Assembly: GCA_039519185.1 (NCBI GenBank)
Contig: CM076846.1
Location: 137,303,027 to 137,367,026 of the forward strand
Source of the DNA: Astragalus membranaceus
Taxonomy: Eukaryota > Streptophyta > Magnoliopsida > Fabales > Fabaceae
Direction of reading: 5' to 3'
DNA length: 64,000 nucleotides
A model generated the notes under the pieces. It was not told the origin of the DNA, made no database searches, and was given only the letters and a program-made list of their open reading frames with translations. Made by a program: the position numbers and the translations under genes. Positions 43,557 through 54,930 of the stretch are shown piece after piece (the stretch's first letter is position 1; every line of letters starts with the position of its first letter).

Positions 43557-45290
43557 TGGAGAATGTTGTTTGACGGTGCCTCTAACATGTGGGGGCACGG
43601 AATCGGAGCAGTGCTGATCTCCCCAGACAACCGCTTTATACCAGTCACCGCTAGACTAAGCTTCTATGTCACAAACAATATTGCAGAGTATGAAGCGTGT
43701 ATCTTGGGTATCCAGGCAGCTCTCGATTGGAAAGTCAAGAGGCTCGACGTGTACGGAGATTCAGCTCTAGTTGTCCATCAAGTAAAAGGAGACTGGGAAA
43801 CAAGAAATTCTGATTTGATTCCTTACCGTGACTACATTCAAGAATTAATCAAGCCCTTTGAGGAAATCACTTTCCAGCACATACCCCGCAGCGAGAATCA
43901 GTTGGCCGATGCCTTGGCAACTTTGTCTTCTATGTTCAACGTCAGCTGTGACAAAAGTCTGACGACTGTCAGAATCCAGCACAGAGAACAGCCTGCTTAT
44001 CACTACTGTATGGCAGTCGAAGGGGGATCAGATAGTAAGCCTTGGTACCATGACATCAAGCAGTATATCACAAACAGAGAGTATCCTCCCGGAGCTACAG
44101 AGAATGACAAGAAAACCCTCAGGAGGCTGTCAACAGGTTTCTTCTTGAGTGGAGACGTCCTTTACAAGAGAAACCATGACTTGGTACTCCTCAGGTGTGT
44201 AACAGGAGAAGAATCAGTAAAAATTATGCGAGATGTTCATGAAGGCTCATTTAGGGTTCATTCCAACGGGCACGCAATGGCTAGAAAAATTTTGAGAGCC
44301 GGATACTACTGGTTGCAGATGGAATCAGACTGTTACAGTTTTGTGAGAAGATGCCATAAATGCCAAATCTATGCAGATCACACCCATGTACCTCCAACTT
44401 CTCTGAATGTTTTGAGCGCACCATGGCCATTCTCAATGTGGGGCATGGACATCATTGGTCCCATTGAACCCAAAGCTTCCAATGGTCACCGTTTCATCCT
44501 GGTTGCTATTGACTACTTCACTAAGTGGGTGGAGGCTGCTTCTTATCCCAATGTAACGAGCTCAGTAATTGCTAAGTTCATCAAGAAAGACTTGGTTTGC
44601 CGCTACGGCCTTCCAAATAAGATTATCACAGACAATGGTAGTAATTTGAACAGCAGAGTGATGAAGGATTTGTGTAAAGACTTCAAAATACAACATCACA
44701 ACTCTTCTCCCTACCGCCCAAAGATGAATGGGGCAGTTGAGGCAGCCAACAAGAACATCAAGAAGATCGTGCAAAAGATGGTGGTAACCTACAAGGATTG
44801 GCATGAGATGCTCCCATTTGCCCTGCATGGTTACAGAACCTCAGTACGCACCTCAACAGGGGCAACCCCTTACTCCCTGGTTTATGGGTCAGAGGCAGTT
44901 CTCCCCATTGAGGTTGAAATACCATCCCTGCGGGTGTTAATGGAGACAAAACTTGATGAAGCAGAATGGGTTCGGTCTCGTCTTGACCAGTTGAATCTCA
45001 TTGATGAAAAACGGGTGGCCGCAATGTGTCATGGACAGTTGTACCAACAGAGGATGAGGAGGGCTTTTGACAAGAAAGTCCGTCCTCGTGAATTCCAAGA
45101 AGGAGATCTTGTGCTCAAGCAGATCTTGCCGATCCAGACAGACTCTAGGGGCAAATGGGCTCCCAAATATGAAGGACCTTATGTGGTGAAGAAGGCATTC
45201 TCAGGAGGAGCATTAATTCTGGCAAACATGGACGGAGATGAGATCCCAAATCCAGTGAACTCAGATGTGGTCAAGAAGTATTATGCCTAG
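43557..45290 (+). CDS. Ogre second RNase H (aRNH) and integrase
   Basis: One open frame of 577 codons. The aRNH (about residues 1-130) has all four acidic sites: Asp in Phe-Asp-Gly-Ala, Glu in Ala-Glu-Tyr-Glu, Asp in Gly-Asp-Ser, Asp in Leu-Ala-Asp-Ala. Such an extra RNase H is a mark of Tat elements. Integrase follows: an HHCC zinc domain (about 44235-44370), then catalytic Asp 44448, Asp 44631 and Glu 44739 with the canonical 35-residue gap, and a basic C-terminal domain without a chromodomain. The first usual ATG is 43563, but the domain is normally part of Pol; the separation from RT is due to the stretch before it. Confidence 0.92.
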   Translation, partial: WRMLFDGASNMWGHGIGAVLISPDNRFIPVTARLSFYVTNNIAEYEACILGIQAALDWKVKRLDVYGDSALVVHQVKGDWETRNSDLIPYRDYIQELIKPFEEITFQHIPRSENQLADALATLSSMFNVSCDKSLTTVRIQHREQPAYHYCMAVEGGSDSKPWYHDIKQYITNREYPPGATENDKKTLRRLSTGFFLSGDVLYKRNHDLVLLRCVTGEESVKIMRDVHEGSFRVHSNGHAMARKILRAGYYWLQMESDCYSFVRRCHKCQIYADHTHVPPTSLNVLSAPWPFSMWGMDIIGPIEPKASNGHRFILVAIDYFTKWVEAASYPNVTSSVIAKFIKKDLVCRYGLPNKIITDNGSNLNSRVMKDLCKDFKIQHHNSSPYRPKMNGAVEAANKNIKKIVQKMVVTYKDWHEMLPFALHGYRTSVRTSTGATPYSLVYGSEAVLPIEVEIPSLRVLMETKLDEAEWVRSRLDQLNLIDEKRVAAMCHGQLYQQRMRRAFDKKVRPREFQEGDLVLKQILPIQTDSRGKWAPKYEGPYVVKKAFSGGALILANMDGDEIPNPVNSDVVKKYYA

Positions 45291-45339
45291 AAAAATAGAC
45301 GAAAAAAGAGAAAGATAAGCCAAGGAAAAATCAGCTCGT

Positions 45340-45418
45340 TAGGTTGAAAACCCGCAAAGGGCGACCTAGGCAAAATCAGAGTGGCCCGGTGGATTGAAAA
45401 CCCGCAAAGGGCGATCCA
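45340..45418 (+). other. Twin RNA hairpins in the Ogre 3' region, copy B
   Basis: Same pair as at 19847-19926: stems TAGGT/ACCTA (45340-45368) and TGGAT/ATCCA (45390-45418), same loop. Conserved in both Ogre copies of this window. Confidence 0.6.
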
Positions 45419-46872
45419 GGCAAAAGTTAGGGTCAGAAAACTTGGGCTTGAGAAAAGAAAAAGGCAATCAGCATTCCAAAGGTTCGGATAAGGGGGTGAT
45501 CAGTATTATGAGTATGGACGGTGGGCACCGTTACTTCAGAGATAGAATCACGATATCTGTTCCTTTTGCTTGTATTTTTTGTAGTTTAAAAGAAAGATTG
45601 CAATGCACTTCCGATTGGCGTGACTTTCTGCACGTCCAATTTCTATATCAATAAAAGTCCAACTTTTCTTTCATATGTGTGCTTTTCGTGTCTCTGCTTT
45701 CATCTATTCAGTTTCTTTCAAAATAATAACTTTTATGATTGATGAAATCGAATTGCAAAACATGTGCACATTCAGAGCATTACAGGATCATTACGAAATC
45801 TTTGAAAAATACGGAAAGAAGTGATTCCCCAAGTGAATAAAATTGCGAAAAAGGCAGTCGTGACAAACCAGTGTGCAATCCTCGCGGATCACCGTCCTGG
45901 AACAGCCTTCGCCCGGCAGATCGATTTAACCAGCAAAAACAGAGTAAACAAAAACAAATAAGCAGAAAAAAGAAAGCTGCTTAAAGAACACAAACAGAGT
46001 AAACAAAAACAAATAAGCAGAAAAAAGAAAGCTGCTTAAAGAAAACAAACAGAATAAACAAAAAAAAAACAAAAAAAATCACAGAAAGACGGAACATAAA
46101 AGAACAGAACATCTTCATTCATCATACCATCCATACCATTCGTCATCAAACAGTGGTGCATTACACCTTCAAGTTCGCATCTCAGAAGAGCGAAAGAATA
46201 ACAAAAGAAAAGGAAGTGAGTGAGGAATCAAACAGAAAAAGCATCCCACCAAAATCAATCATTGCATCCAAATACCCAAATGCATGCATTTCATGCACCA
46301 TCCAGGAAGTTACTTCGGACCAGAGAGTCCCAAAAATCCCATCTTTAGAAAATCACCATGACACCGAGTTAGTAAACTCCATCAACCCAGAGTTAGTAAA
46401 CTCCATCAACACAGAGTTAGTAAACTCCTTCCACAGATCACAACATCGTGTACGAGCACGCGATGGATCCATCAGACTTCGTTAAGTCCTTCGGATTAGT
46501 TGTGTCAGCCAAAGGCATAGCGTAAATCCATTGATCAAATCAGTTCCGGACCTGATGTTGATCGGCCCGCTCGAAAAGGCCACCCCCAAAGCTCGGACTC
46601 GACAAGAGTTCGTTAGAAGGTTTTTAGGCAACCTCCGAATTCCCAATTTACCGCTTTTCCCAATTTACCGCTTTTCCCAATTTACCGCTTTTCTCAATTT
46701 ACTGCTTTCCCGTTAATGCGACGAGTGTTAACCCCCCGTTCCCAAAAAGAAAATAACAAAAAGAAAATCTGAGCTTTTCCGAAGCGGACAAAATTAGTGT
46801 TATTTCTATATCTTTATTTCCGTTTCACCAACAAATATGAAAAGGCCAAGTCATATTTCTTGGCGAAATGTG
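45419..46872 (+). repeat. Ogre 3' non-coding region, copy B, with short repeats
   Basis: Two AATAAGCAG...CTGCTT hairpin units (about 45955-46040), and three copies of the 24-base GAGTTAGTAAACTCCATCAA unit (about 46366-46430). CAATTTACCGCTTTTCC occurs three times near 46640-46690. No ORF is supported. Confidence 0.7.
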
Positions 46873-46889
46873 AAATAAAGAGGGGCAGC
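46873..46889 (+). other. Ogre polypurine tract
   Basis: AAATAAAGAGGGGCAGC abutting the 3' LTR. Confidence 0.85.
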
Positions 46890-49800
46890 TGTAACACCCT
46901 AATTTTGTCCTATCCAAAAATAAGAAATTTTATCTATTTTTAATAAAAAATAATTATTTTATTTTCATGCCATGTTTTATTTTATTTTAGTTTGCTACAA
47001 GTTTTAATCTTTAAAAAAAAAAATAATAATAATTAAGAGTATCAAAATAAAATAGGCAAAGGAGCATATGGGGGGGGTCTGTTAAAAAATATATAGAGGT
47101 GCAATTAGGATTGGGCCACCTAAAGCCCACTCCTCCACCAAACCTTAACCCAATTCGCCTAACCCATGTCCAAAACCTAACCCATGTCCAAAACCAAACC
47201 CAACCCAACTCCTTCCTAACCCAACACCCAACTCCATCCAACCCACTCCAACTAAACCCTAAATTCGAATCCCACCTTTCCAAACCCTAAAAAATTTCGG
47301 CCACCCCCCTTAACCCTAAATGGTGTCTACATTCACTCTCCCCCTAGCCCTAAGAAGTGTCCACATTCATCCCCAAATCCTAGCCTAAAATTCGGCCACT
47401 TTTCCTTGATTCCCTCCTTGGAACTCTCAATCCCACTTCCCCACATCCACTTCCCCATACACTCCACCCTTCCCATCACTCCCTCTCCCAACGACTCTCT
47501 CTCCCTCCCTACGGCCATCTCTCTCTTCCCTCACACATCACTCAACTCACTCTCTCTCACACACACTTCCCCATCCACACCCTAAAAATTCGACTCTTCT
47601 TCCTCCCTACGGCCATCTCTCTCTCCCTCACACATCACATACTCACTCTCATCTTTTCACACACTCAATCCTCTTTCTCTCATACACTCCCACACTCCAT
47701 CAAAGAAAAGAAAGAAAGCAAACATCACCTCCACCTCTCAACCCTAGCCGTCCCCTCCCTCTCTTCTCTTCCTTTCATGCTTCCTTTCACCACCACTCAC
47801 GAAATCACCATTTTTGGTGCCCCCCCTTTTCTCCTTTCTCACGAAATCGCCATCTTTGGGCATCACCACACAAGAAACCGTTAGTCACTCAAAAGCTCAC
47901 GGATTCATCCAAGGAAACATGTTTTCCATTTCGTTTTTCTCAAGGTTAGCACGCAAACGGATCTATACACAAAGCTTGGTAGAAAAAATCGAAAAACAAA
48001 GCACACAACTACAAGATCAGGTTTTTAGTATAAATATGGGTTATAGTTTTGTGGAAGGGGACGGATTTTGGAGAGAGGAGAGGGGGAAGGGTCGAAGTCT
48101 TGAAGTTTTCAGGAGCAAGAGGAAGCAAAAGCGGATCGGTTGAAGTTTCAGTGAGAGAGAGTTTTCGTTCTTCTTTTTTTCTTCTTCCTTAAAATTTTCA
48201 TAGTTTTTTTATTATCCTGTTGTTGTTGAGAGATCTGTGACGGAGTTTCTTTGTCCAAAGAACATTTGGTAATAATTTCATTTTTATCTCATCCTTAGTT
48301 CTCTGCAAATATTTATTTTTATTTGATATGGTCCAAAAACCCATTGTTTAGGTTACTCATGTTTTAGATAGTTCATATATATTTTGTCGAAACAAGTACT
48401 ATGTTGTTATTGCTCATGTGATGCTCCTTCTCCCATATGCATTTGATATATTTCTTTTTTATTATCTTTACTTTCTATTTTTTTTAAAAGGCCTATGGTG
48501 ACAATAGGAATTAAAATGTTACTAATATAGCATCATATTTGTCATTTTGTTATAATCACCCATTTGAGTTTTCATTATGCTTCCTTCTTGAATGCATCGA
48601 TTCTTATTGGAAATGTGAGCAATGTCTTTATTTTTTATCAACAATAATAATTGTCATCAAAATAATAGCAATAAGAAATATAGCAATTTTTCTTTTAATA
48701 TTAAAAAAGGATTAGTTATCAAAAGAATCAAAAAAAAGATTCAAGGTAAAATGTTTCTCTAAATAATTAATAGATCTCTTTTATACCAAATACCAACAAA
48801 AAAAACACTTCACAAAAATCATTTCCTAGCAACTAATAAAAAAGGGTAAACAAAACATTTTTTTTAAAAACAAATAAACTGATTTTTGTTTTTTTCGTTT
48901 TATTTATTTATTTATCTAATTATTTTTTCTTTTCCAACCAAAAATTATCTCAACCAAAAAATAATAACAAAAGAATCTCAAAGAAAAAGAGAACAAAAAA
49001 AAAAAAAACTTTTCATTAGTAAAAAAAGAGTGGTAAGTAAAACTTTTTTTTTAAAACAAGTAAACTGTTATTTACACCCCCCAGGCCCAAGCATAAGGCC
49101 CCTTTTGTCACTTAAGCCCAGTTTCGCTAACTGGGCCCTCCCATGCGAATTGGGCTTCATTTTCTGCATCCCCTCTTTTAAAACGCAACCCTTCTCACTG
49201 TTTACACCCCATTTTTACTAATACAGCCCTCCTTTTACTTGCACCCCCATTTTACTATTGCATCCAAAAAATAATATACTTCCCTTCCCCACATAAATAT
49301 TTTCTGACACGAAAACAAATATCTTCAAACATCGAAATCAAAATTAATCGTCACTAAGGATCACTCGCGCCGTTGCCGTTTGATTGTGGGTGATGATTTC
49401 ATTCCTGTAGGAGCTAGTAGCGTGGCCACTCTAAACCGTTGTTGTTTGGTCCTCACAAACGCTCTCCTCCAATTTCGAAAGCATTTTCAATGCTCAAAAT
49501 AAAATCCGATTATCATTAATCATCACTCGTGCCGTTGCCGTTTGGACGTTAATGATAATTCATTTTCATAAGAGTTAGTAGTGCGACCACTCTAAACCAT
49601 TGTTGTTTGGTCACTGCGAACGCTCAACCCCTTTGCGAAAAACTCCAAAAAGATTAAAAAACAAAACCTTTTCAAAAACCAAAACTACGTAGCTTTGAGT
49701 TCTCCATCGCACCGGGAGATACGTAGGAGCGGATATCCTCCGTCAAACACAATAAACTAAAAACATTTTTTTTCTCTTAAAAAAGCAACAAACACTTTTG

Positions 49801-50124
49801 CCAAAAATAAAAATTTTCATTAAGTCTTTTCATTCTCTTTTCGAAAAAAGGGCAAATTTAAGTATTTTCCAAATCCGCACTTAAAACCACACATTTAATT
49901 AAAGGTTCCCTTTCGGTAGAAAGGAGGCGTGGGGTGCTAAAACCTTCCCTATGCCTAACCGACCCCCGAACCCAAATCTTCCGGTTTTCCAAAAGGCCAT
50001 CCGCTTTCCAAAAGGTTTTTTCTTCAATATTTTCCTTATAAAAAAATATTGGTGGCGACTTCATTGATTTTCAAAAAGTTGTAAACGAAGAAAGATTCCC
50101 TCTGGGACTTTTTCGGGCGCAACA
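46890..50124 (+). repeat. Ogre 3' LTR, 3235 bases
   Basis: Matches 21400-24743 with scattered small differences and one C/T-rich repeat unit fewer. The following bases GCAGG correspond to ACAGG of the intact LTR of the next element (59980-59984), marking the insertion point. Internal direct duplication with a step near 160 at about 49360-49630. Confidence 0.92.
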
Positions 50125-50125
50125 G

Positions 50126-50216
50126 CAGGTACCCCTCCCGGGCTCGCATTTACCTTCGGCCAGGCAGCAGGTGACCTACCAACTGCAGTCCACCCAACAC
50201 TGCAAGGTACAGAACA
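50126..50216 (+). repeat. Truncated 5' LTR of the Retand-like element
   Basis: Last 91 bases of the LTR, matching 59981-60071 (CAGGTACCCC...GGTACAGAACA). The missing first part should lie left of the Ogre but was not found before 19161. Confidence 0.9.
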
Positions 50217-50217
50217 T

Positions 50218-50234
50218 TGGCGACCACAGTGGGA
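50218..50234 (+). other. Primer binding site of the Retand-like element
   Basis: TGGCGACCACAGTGGGA just after the LTR. It shares TGGCGAC and the TGGG core with the Ogre PBS, so both may use the same or a related tRNA. Confidence 0.75.
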
Positions 50235-50287
50235 GATATCTATCTTTCACATCATCTCTACTTTGTTGAACTTCCTCCTGCTTTCCC

Positions 50288-51850
50288 ATGGCACCCAAAG
50301 GTAGACCCCGGATTCGAAACATTGTTGTGCCCGCACCCCAGTCAGAGGGTACTCCTGAGGGCAACGTCGCCAGCCAGCCCGACGAGGGTCCCATCCAGAT
50401 CCCGCAGACAAACTCCCCTCAGAAGCCTGCCCAGCCTCCGAACGTGAACCAACTCCTGGATCTCCTGTGCAATCGCACTCAAACCATGCTGCAGCAGGAA
50501 GCACGCCTAAGGCAAATTGAAAGGCGTGTGGCTTCCATGCCTGAGCAGCCTCCGCCTTACTGGGGAACCCCTCCTCAAACAACAGTGGTTTCAAGGAACC
50601 ATCGGTCGCCCCCTCGAAGGCATCATGTCCATCGTTCCCCCTCAAGGCGAAGGCACGTGCACCGCTCTCCTCCTCGGTGACACAAGCGTAGAGGGGCAGA
50701 CTCCTCCATCCCCACCAGATGGTACTTATTGGCCTGACGACTCCCACTCTAGGACCTCTTCACATGCCTCCTCTAATTCTCGGGAAAGGTCAAAGAACCG
50801 GGCTAAAGCCCACAAGTGACGCCACCAGGGGTCACCATCGAGGAGATCCCCCGACCAACGCAGGTATCAAGATTTGGACTACGAGGACGTCTCCCCTCGC
50901 AACTCAAGGAGGTTCTCCGATGATGGACCTTTCAATCGGAAGGTGGATGAGTGCCCAATACCAAGGGCCTTGTAGAAACTGCTAGCGCTCAAGATGTATG
51001 ACGGGACTGGAGACCCAGACCGCCATCTAGCACACTTCTTCCTGATGATGCGCTATAGAGGCGTCAGGGAGCCTGTTCACTGTAAAATCTTTCCCCCTCA
51101 CTCTTGAAAACTCTGCATTAGAGTGGTTTCAAGAGCTAAAGCCAAACTCCATCTCCTCATGGAGTCAGCTGGCAAGAATGTTCACAGCTCGTTTCACTGC
51201 CTCCCAGCTGAAGCCCAGGTCAGAAGAGGTGCTGAGGGCCGTCAGACAGCGTGACGACGAGACACTAAGAGAATACATAGAGCGTTTCAATAAGGAGGCT
51301 TCATGTGTACGGAATTTGGAAGACAAACAAAGGTTATTTTGGATGAAAGATGGCCTAAGAAAGGGAAGTCTTTTCCAAATTGACGTAGGGATCAACAAAC
51401 CCAGGAACTTGGGTGAATTCCTTCAAAGGTCACAAAAGTACATGGACTATGAAGAGGACGATATGGCTTACCCTGAGGCAGCTAAGGTTGACGACGATAG
51501 GAGGGACGCTCGAGAAAACCGACAGCGAAAAGAACCAGGAGGCGGACATCGTGAAGCGCGACCCCGCAGGTTCACCGAACATACCCCCCTCAACGCATCT
51601 AGGGCTAAGATCTTAGCTGAATGCGCTAACACTGAGTTTAAGAATATCAAGAGACCAGAGCCTCTGGTACTACGGGAAGGCCAGAATCCCTCGAAAAAAT
51701 GGTGCCGCTATCACTGAAGCGGAGGCCATGACACCAATGGTTGCCGAGCTCTCAAAGACGATATTGAGGAAATGATTCAGAAAGGGAAACTCTTGCAATA
51801 TGTAAAGAAGGAAGGAGAACCAAGTAGCTCACGCAAAAGACCCTGATCCC
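50288..51850 (+). pseudogene. Gag of the Retand-like element, several frameshifts
   Basis: Starts MAPKG at 50288. Pro/Gln-rich N-terminus, an Arg/Ser/His-rich stretch, the capsid-like Retrotrans_gag region (about 50990-51440, with Trp-Phe-Gln-Glu-Leu and Leu-Arg-Glu-Tyr-Ile-Glu-Arg-Phe) and a knuckle-like Cys-Arg-Tyr-His ... Gly-His-Asp ... Cys near 51700-51760. Stops or frame changes near 50680, 50975, 51080 and 51715 destroy it. Confidence 0.8.
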
Positions 51851-51900
51851 CTACGAGAAGGTCCAGGTCCCCTAGGAAGGGTAAGGCCCCAACCGGTGAG

Positions 51901-52348
51901 GTGGCCAAAGCAGCAAAAGATGACGACAGTGAATCTACCGAAAAGGAAGACACCCAAAAGTCCAAAGGAAGGCCAGTGACCATGGTGATTCACGGAAGCA
52001 ACCCCATTGATGACTGGGGATCGAATAAGTCAATGAAGAGGAAATGGAAGGAAATCCTAAGTGTTGCATCAACCTCAACCCCTAGGGAAGGACCATCTAG
52101 GCCACCATTATCCTTCGATGACAAGGATTTGCTTGATGGAAAACCAAATAAACACGTCCCGCTCCTCATCACTGATATTATGGCCAATATTTAAGTAAGA
52201 AGAATCCTGTTCGATCAGGGTAGCTCAGTGGACATCAATTTTGAAGACTTGCTACAAGTTTTGAACATCTCCCCCGACGACCTGACTCCCTATCGAGGGG
52301 GGGGACCTGACCGGATTCAGCGGATCAAAAACCAAGTCACTAGGCCAC
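51901..52348 (+). pseudogene. Protease N-terminal part of the Retand-like element
   Basis: A Lys/Glu-rich linker, then after an in-frame TAA (52192-52194) the active-site region Ile-Leu-Phe-Asp-Gln-Gly-Ser-Ser near 52204-52230, a variant of Asp-Thr-Gly-Ser. A frame change near 52300-52350 passes to the next ORF. The protease is not functional. Confidence 0.75.
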
Positions 52349-53869
52349 TTGGAGTTGATGGTCACCTATGGAAACCCAGATGGAGAACAACCTTTATTCA
52401 GAACTGTCAAAACAGACTTCCTGGTTCTCCCATGTAAGTCCGTCTACCAGTGCATTATCGGAAGGCCCACGTTGGGCAGGCTGAAGGCAGTAACCTCAAC
52501 GGTTCACCTAAAGATGAAATTCTACAATTTGGAAAACAAGATTGTGACCCTTCAGGCGGACTTAGGCGCAGCGCGCCAGTGCTTCTACATGAGCATTAAG
52601 GATGAAAAAGAAACCATTGAAGTAAGAGACCCAGACAAGGGATCTGGGAAGGAAGCTGAGGTAAATTTGGCAGACTTGGATGCTAGGTATGATCCAGACA
52701 GTGAGGAAGAGGGGGAGGATTCTACCCTCCCTAAGGAGCTTAAGAAGCGTATGAAGAGGCCTGAGCCAGATGGCGAGTTCATCTCCATCCAACTGGGAGA
52801 AGACCCCACCAAGACTGTCAAGATAGGCTCCGACCTCCCTGAGGAGGTCAAGGAGAAACTCACCATCTGCCTGAGGGAGAATGCTGACCTGTTTGCCTGG
52901 TCTGCAGCTGATATGCCAGGGATACCACCTGAGGTAGCTTGCCACCATCTTGCTATTAATCCCAACACTAAGTGGGTTTCCCGGAAGAGGAGAGTCCAGA
53001 AGGGAGAGAAAGGTGAAGCTGCCACTAGGGCTGTGAAATACCTCTTAGAGGCGAACTTTGTAAAAGAAATTAAGTATACCACCTGGTTGTCCAATGTAGT
53101 CCTTGTTAAGAAATCTAATGGAAAATGGAGGATGTGCGTTGATTATACTGATCTTAACAAGGCATGTCCAAAAGACGTGTACTCGGGGTATAACCAAATC
53201 CCAATGTTCCCACCTGATCAAGAGAAAACGGCGTTCCCACCTGATCAAGAGAAAACAGTGTTTATTATCCCAATGTTCCCACCCGATAGCGCCTCAGGCT
53301 TTCGTTTATTATCTTTCATGAACGCGTACTCGGGGTATAACCAAATCCCAATGTTCCCACCTGATCAAGAGAAAACGGCATTCATGACAGAGCAAGGAAA
53401 TTATTGCTATCGGGTAATGCCCTTTGGACTCAAAAACGCCGGGGCAACTTACCAAAGAATGATGAACAAGGTCTTTAAAAATCAACTTGGTCGGGTAATC
53501 GGAGTGTATCTTGATGACATGATAGTTAAAAGTAAAAATGATCCAGACCATCTCAAAGATGTGACAGAAGTATTTTCGGAAATCCGAAAGAACAATATGA
53601 GATTGATCCCGGAAAAGTGCACCTTCGGAGTTCGAGCAGGGAAATTCCTCGGTTTCTATCTCACTGAGAGAGGTATTGAGGTCAACCATGACAAATGCAG
53701 GGCTGTGACCGAGATGACTTCACCAAATACAAAGAAAGAAGTTCAAAAGCTCACCGGAATGATAGCAGCGCTGTCCCGCTTCATTTTGAAAGCAGCCCAC
53801 AAGTCCCTACCTTTGTTCAAGCTTCTAAAGAAAGAAACAAAGTTTGACTGGACCACCGAGCAAGAGTAG
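52349..53869 (+). pseudogene. Protease tail and reverse transcriptase of the Retand-like element
   Basis: 506 open codons. The first about 80 residues are the protease end (Ile-Ile-Gly-Arg-Pro-Thr-Leu). RT motifs: Val-Asp-Tyr-Thr-Asp-Leu-Asn, the Asp place reads Phe-Met-Asn-Ala-Tyr-Ser-Gly (Asn instead of the usual first catalytic Asp), Pro-Phe-Gly-Leu and Tyr-Leu-Asp-Asp-Met near 53506-53520. Between them, 53178-53300 holds a scrambled duplication of downstream sequence in place of the usual Pro-Leu-Pro segment. Ends at TAG 53867. Enzyme surely inactive. Confidence 0.85.
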
Positions 53870-54930
53870 GCGCTGACACTTTTAAAAGAGACCATCTCCG
53901 AACCACCCATCTCGACACGTCCAGAGGAAGGAGAAACCTTGTATCTGTACCTCACAGTGGCAGATGAAGCGTTAAGTGCTATACTCATCAGAGAAACTAA
54001 CACTGGCCAGAGGCCGGTAACTTCGTAAGTAAGACGTTACAGGGACCCGAGCTGAGGTACCAAAAGGTTGAAAAGGTTGCTTTGGCGCTGGTAATTGCAG
54101 CCAGGCGCCTCAGACCATATTTTGTGGCACACCTAGGGGTAGTTCGAACCAACCAACCAATCAGACAAATCCTCCATCGCCCCAACCTGGCTGGGAGAAT
54201 GATCAAATGGGCAGCCAAGCTCTCAGAGTTTGGGATCAAGTACAAGACAAGACCAGCCATGAAGGCCCAGATATTGGCAAACTTCGTAGTCGAAATGACA
54301 ACAACACCACAAGGAGACAGAGTGGAAACGGCATGGACCCTCCACGTGGATGGGTCCTCAAACAGCAAAGGAAGTGGAGCCGGGCTGATACTTGAAAACT
54401 CAGAAGGACTAATGGTTGAAGTATCACTGACATTCTCATTCCCCACATCCAACAATCAAGCGGAATATGAGGCTTGCATACCCGGCCTACAGTTGGCCAA
54501 AGACTTCGGTGCTACACAACTTGAGCTCCGCACAGATTCACTGCTGGTTGTCTCTCAGATCAACGCAGCATTTGGTGCTTATGACCCGGTACTACAGAAG
54601 TACCTTGCTAAAGTACATGAACTCCTAGGATTGTTTAGCACGGCGGAGGTGAAGCATGTGCCCAGGGGAGACAAAACCAGAGCTGATATACTCTCCAAGA
54701 TGGCAAGCACCAGAGCGCCAGGTAACCATCGAAGCGTCATTCAAGAAACTCTATCCACTCCCAGCGTCCTCTTAAGCAATGGATCGCCTACCTCCATACT
54801 CACTGTTGAAGCAAGCCAAAATTGGATAACCCGAATCCGTCGGTATATCCTCGAAGGGCAAGAGCCCACTGATGCAAAGGAAGCGGCTTCCGTAAGAAGG
54901 CGGGCAGCATCATACTCAGTCATTGAATGA
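53870..54930 (+). pseudogene. RNase H connection domain and aRNH of the Retand-like element
   Basis: The first part (53870-54080) is broken near 54025. From 54082 the frame is open for 282 codons. The aRNH (about 54300-54720) keeps all four acids: Val-Asp-Gly-Ser, Ala-Glu-Tyr-Glu, Thr-Asp-Ser and Arg-Ala-Asp-Ile. The frame ends in TGA (54928-54930) shortly before the integrase zinc domain. The intact aRNH contrasts with the damaged RT. Confidence 0.85.

Larger units (their letters stand above)
21400..50124 (+). mobile_element. Ogre element (Ty3/gypsy, Tat clade), near complete, interrupted
   Basis: LTRs 21400-24743 and 46890-50124 flank a PBS, ORF1, gag-pro with G-patch, an intron, RT-RNase H, a second RNase H, integrase, 3' hairpins and a PPT: the full Ogre plan. 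About 9.8 kb of it is a TR-GAG insertion (31324-41088); without that it is about 19 kb, within the usual Ogre range. It lies in the 5' LTR of the element at 50126-60071. Likely defective: ORF1 frameshift, gag-pro split, and stops between RT and aRNH. Confidence 0.93.

Noticed and set aside
53045..53248. Minus-strand ORF in the Retand-like RT
   Set aside because: Shadow of the duplicated RT segment; no domain.
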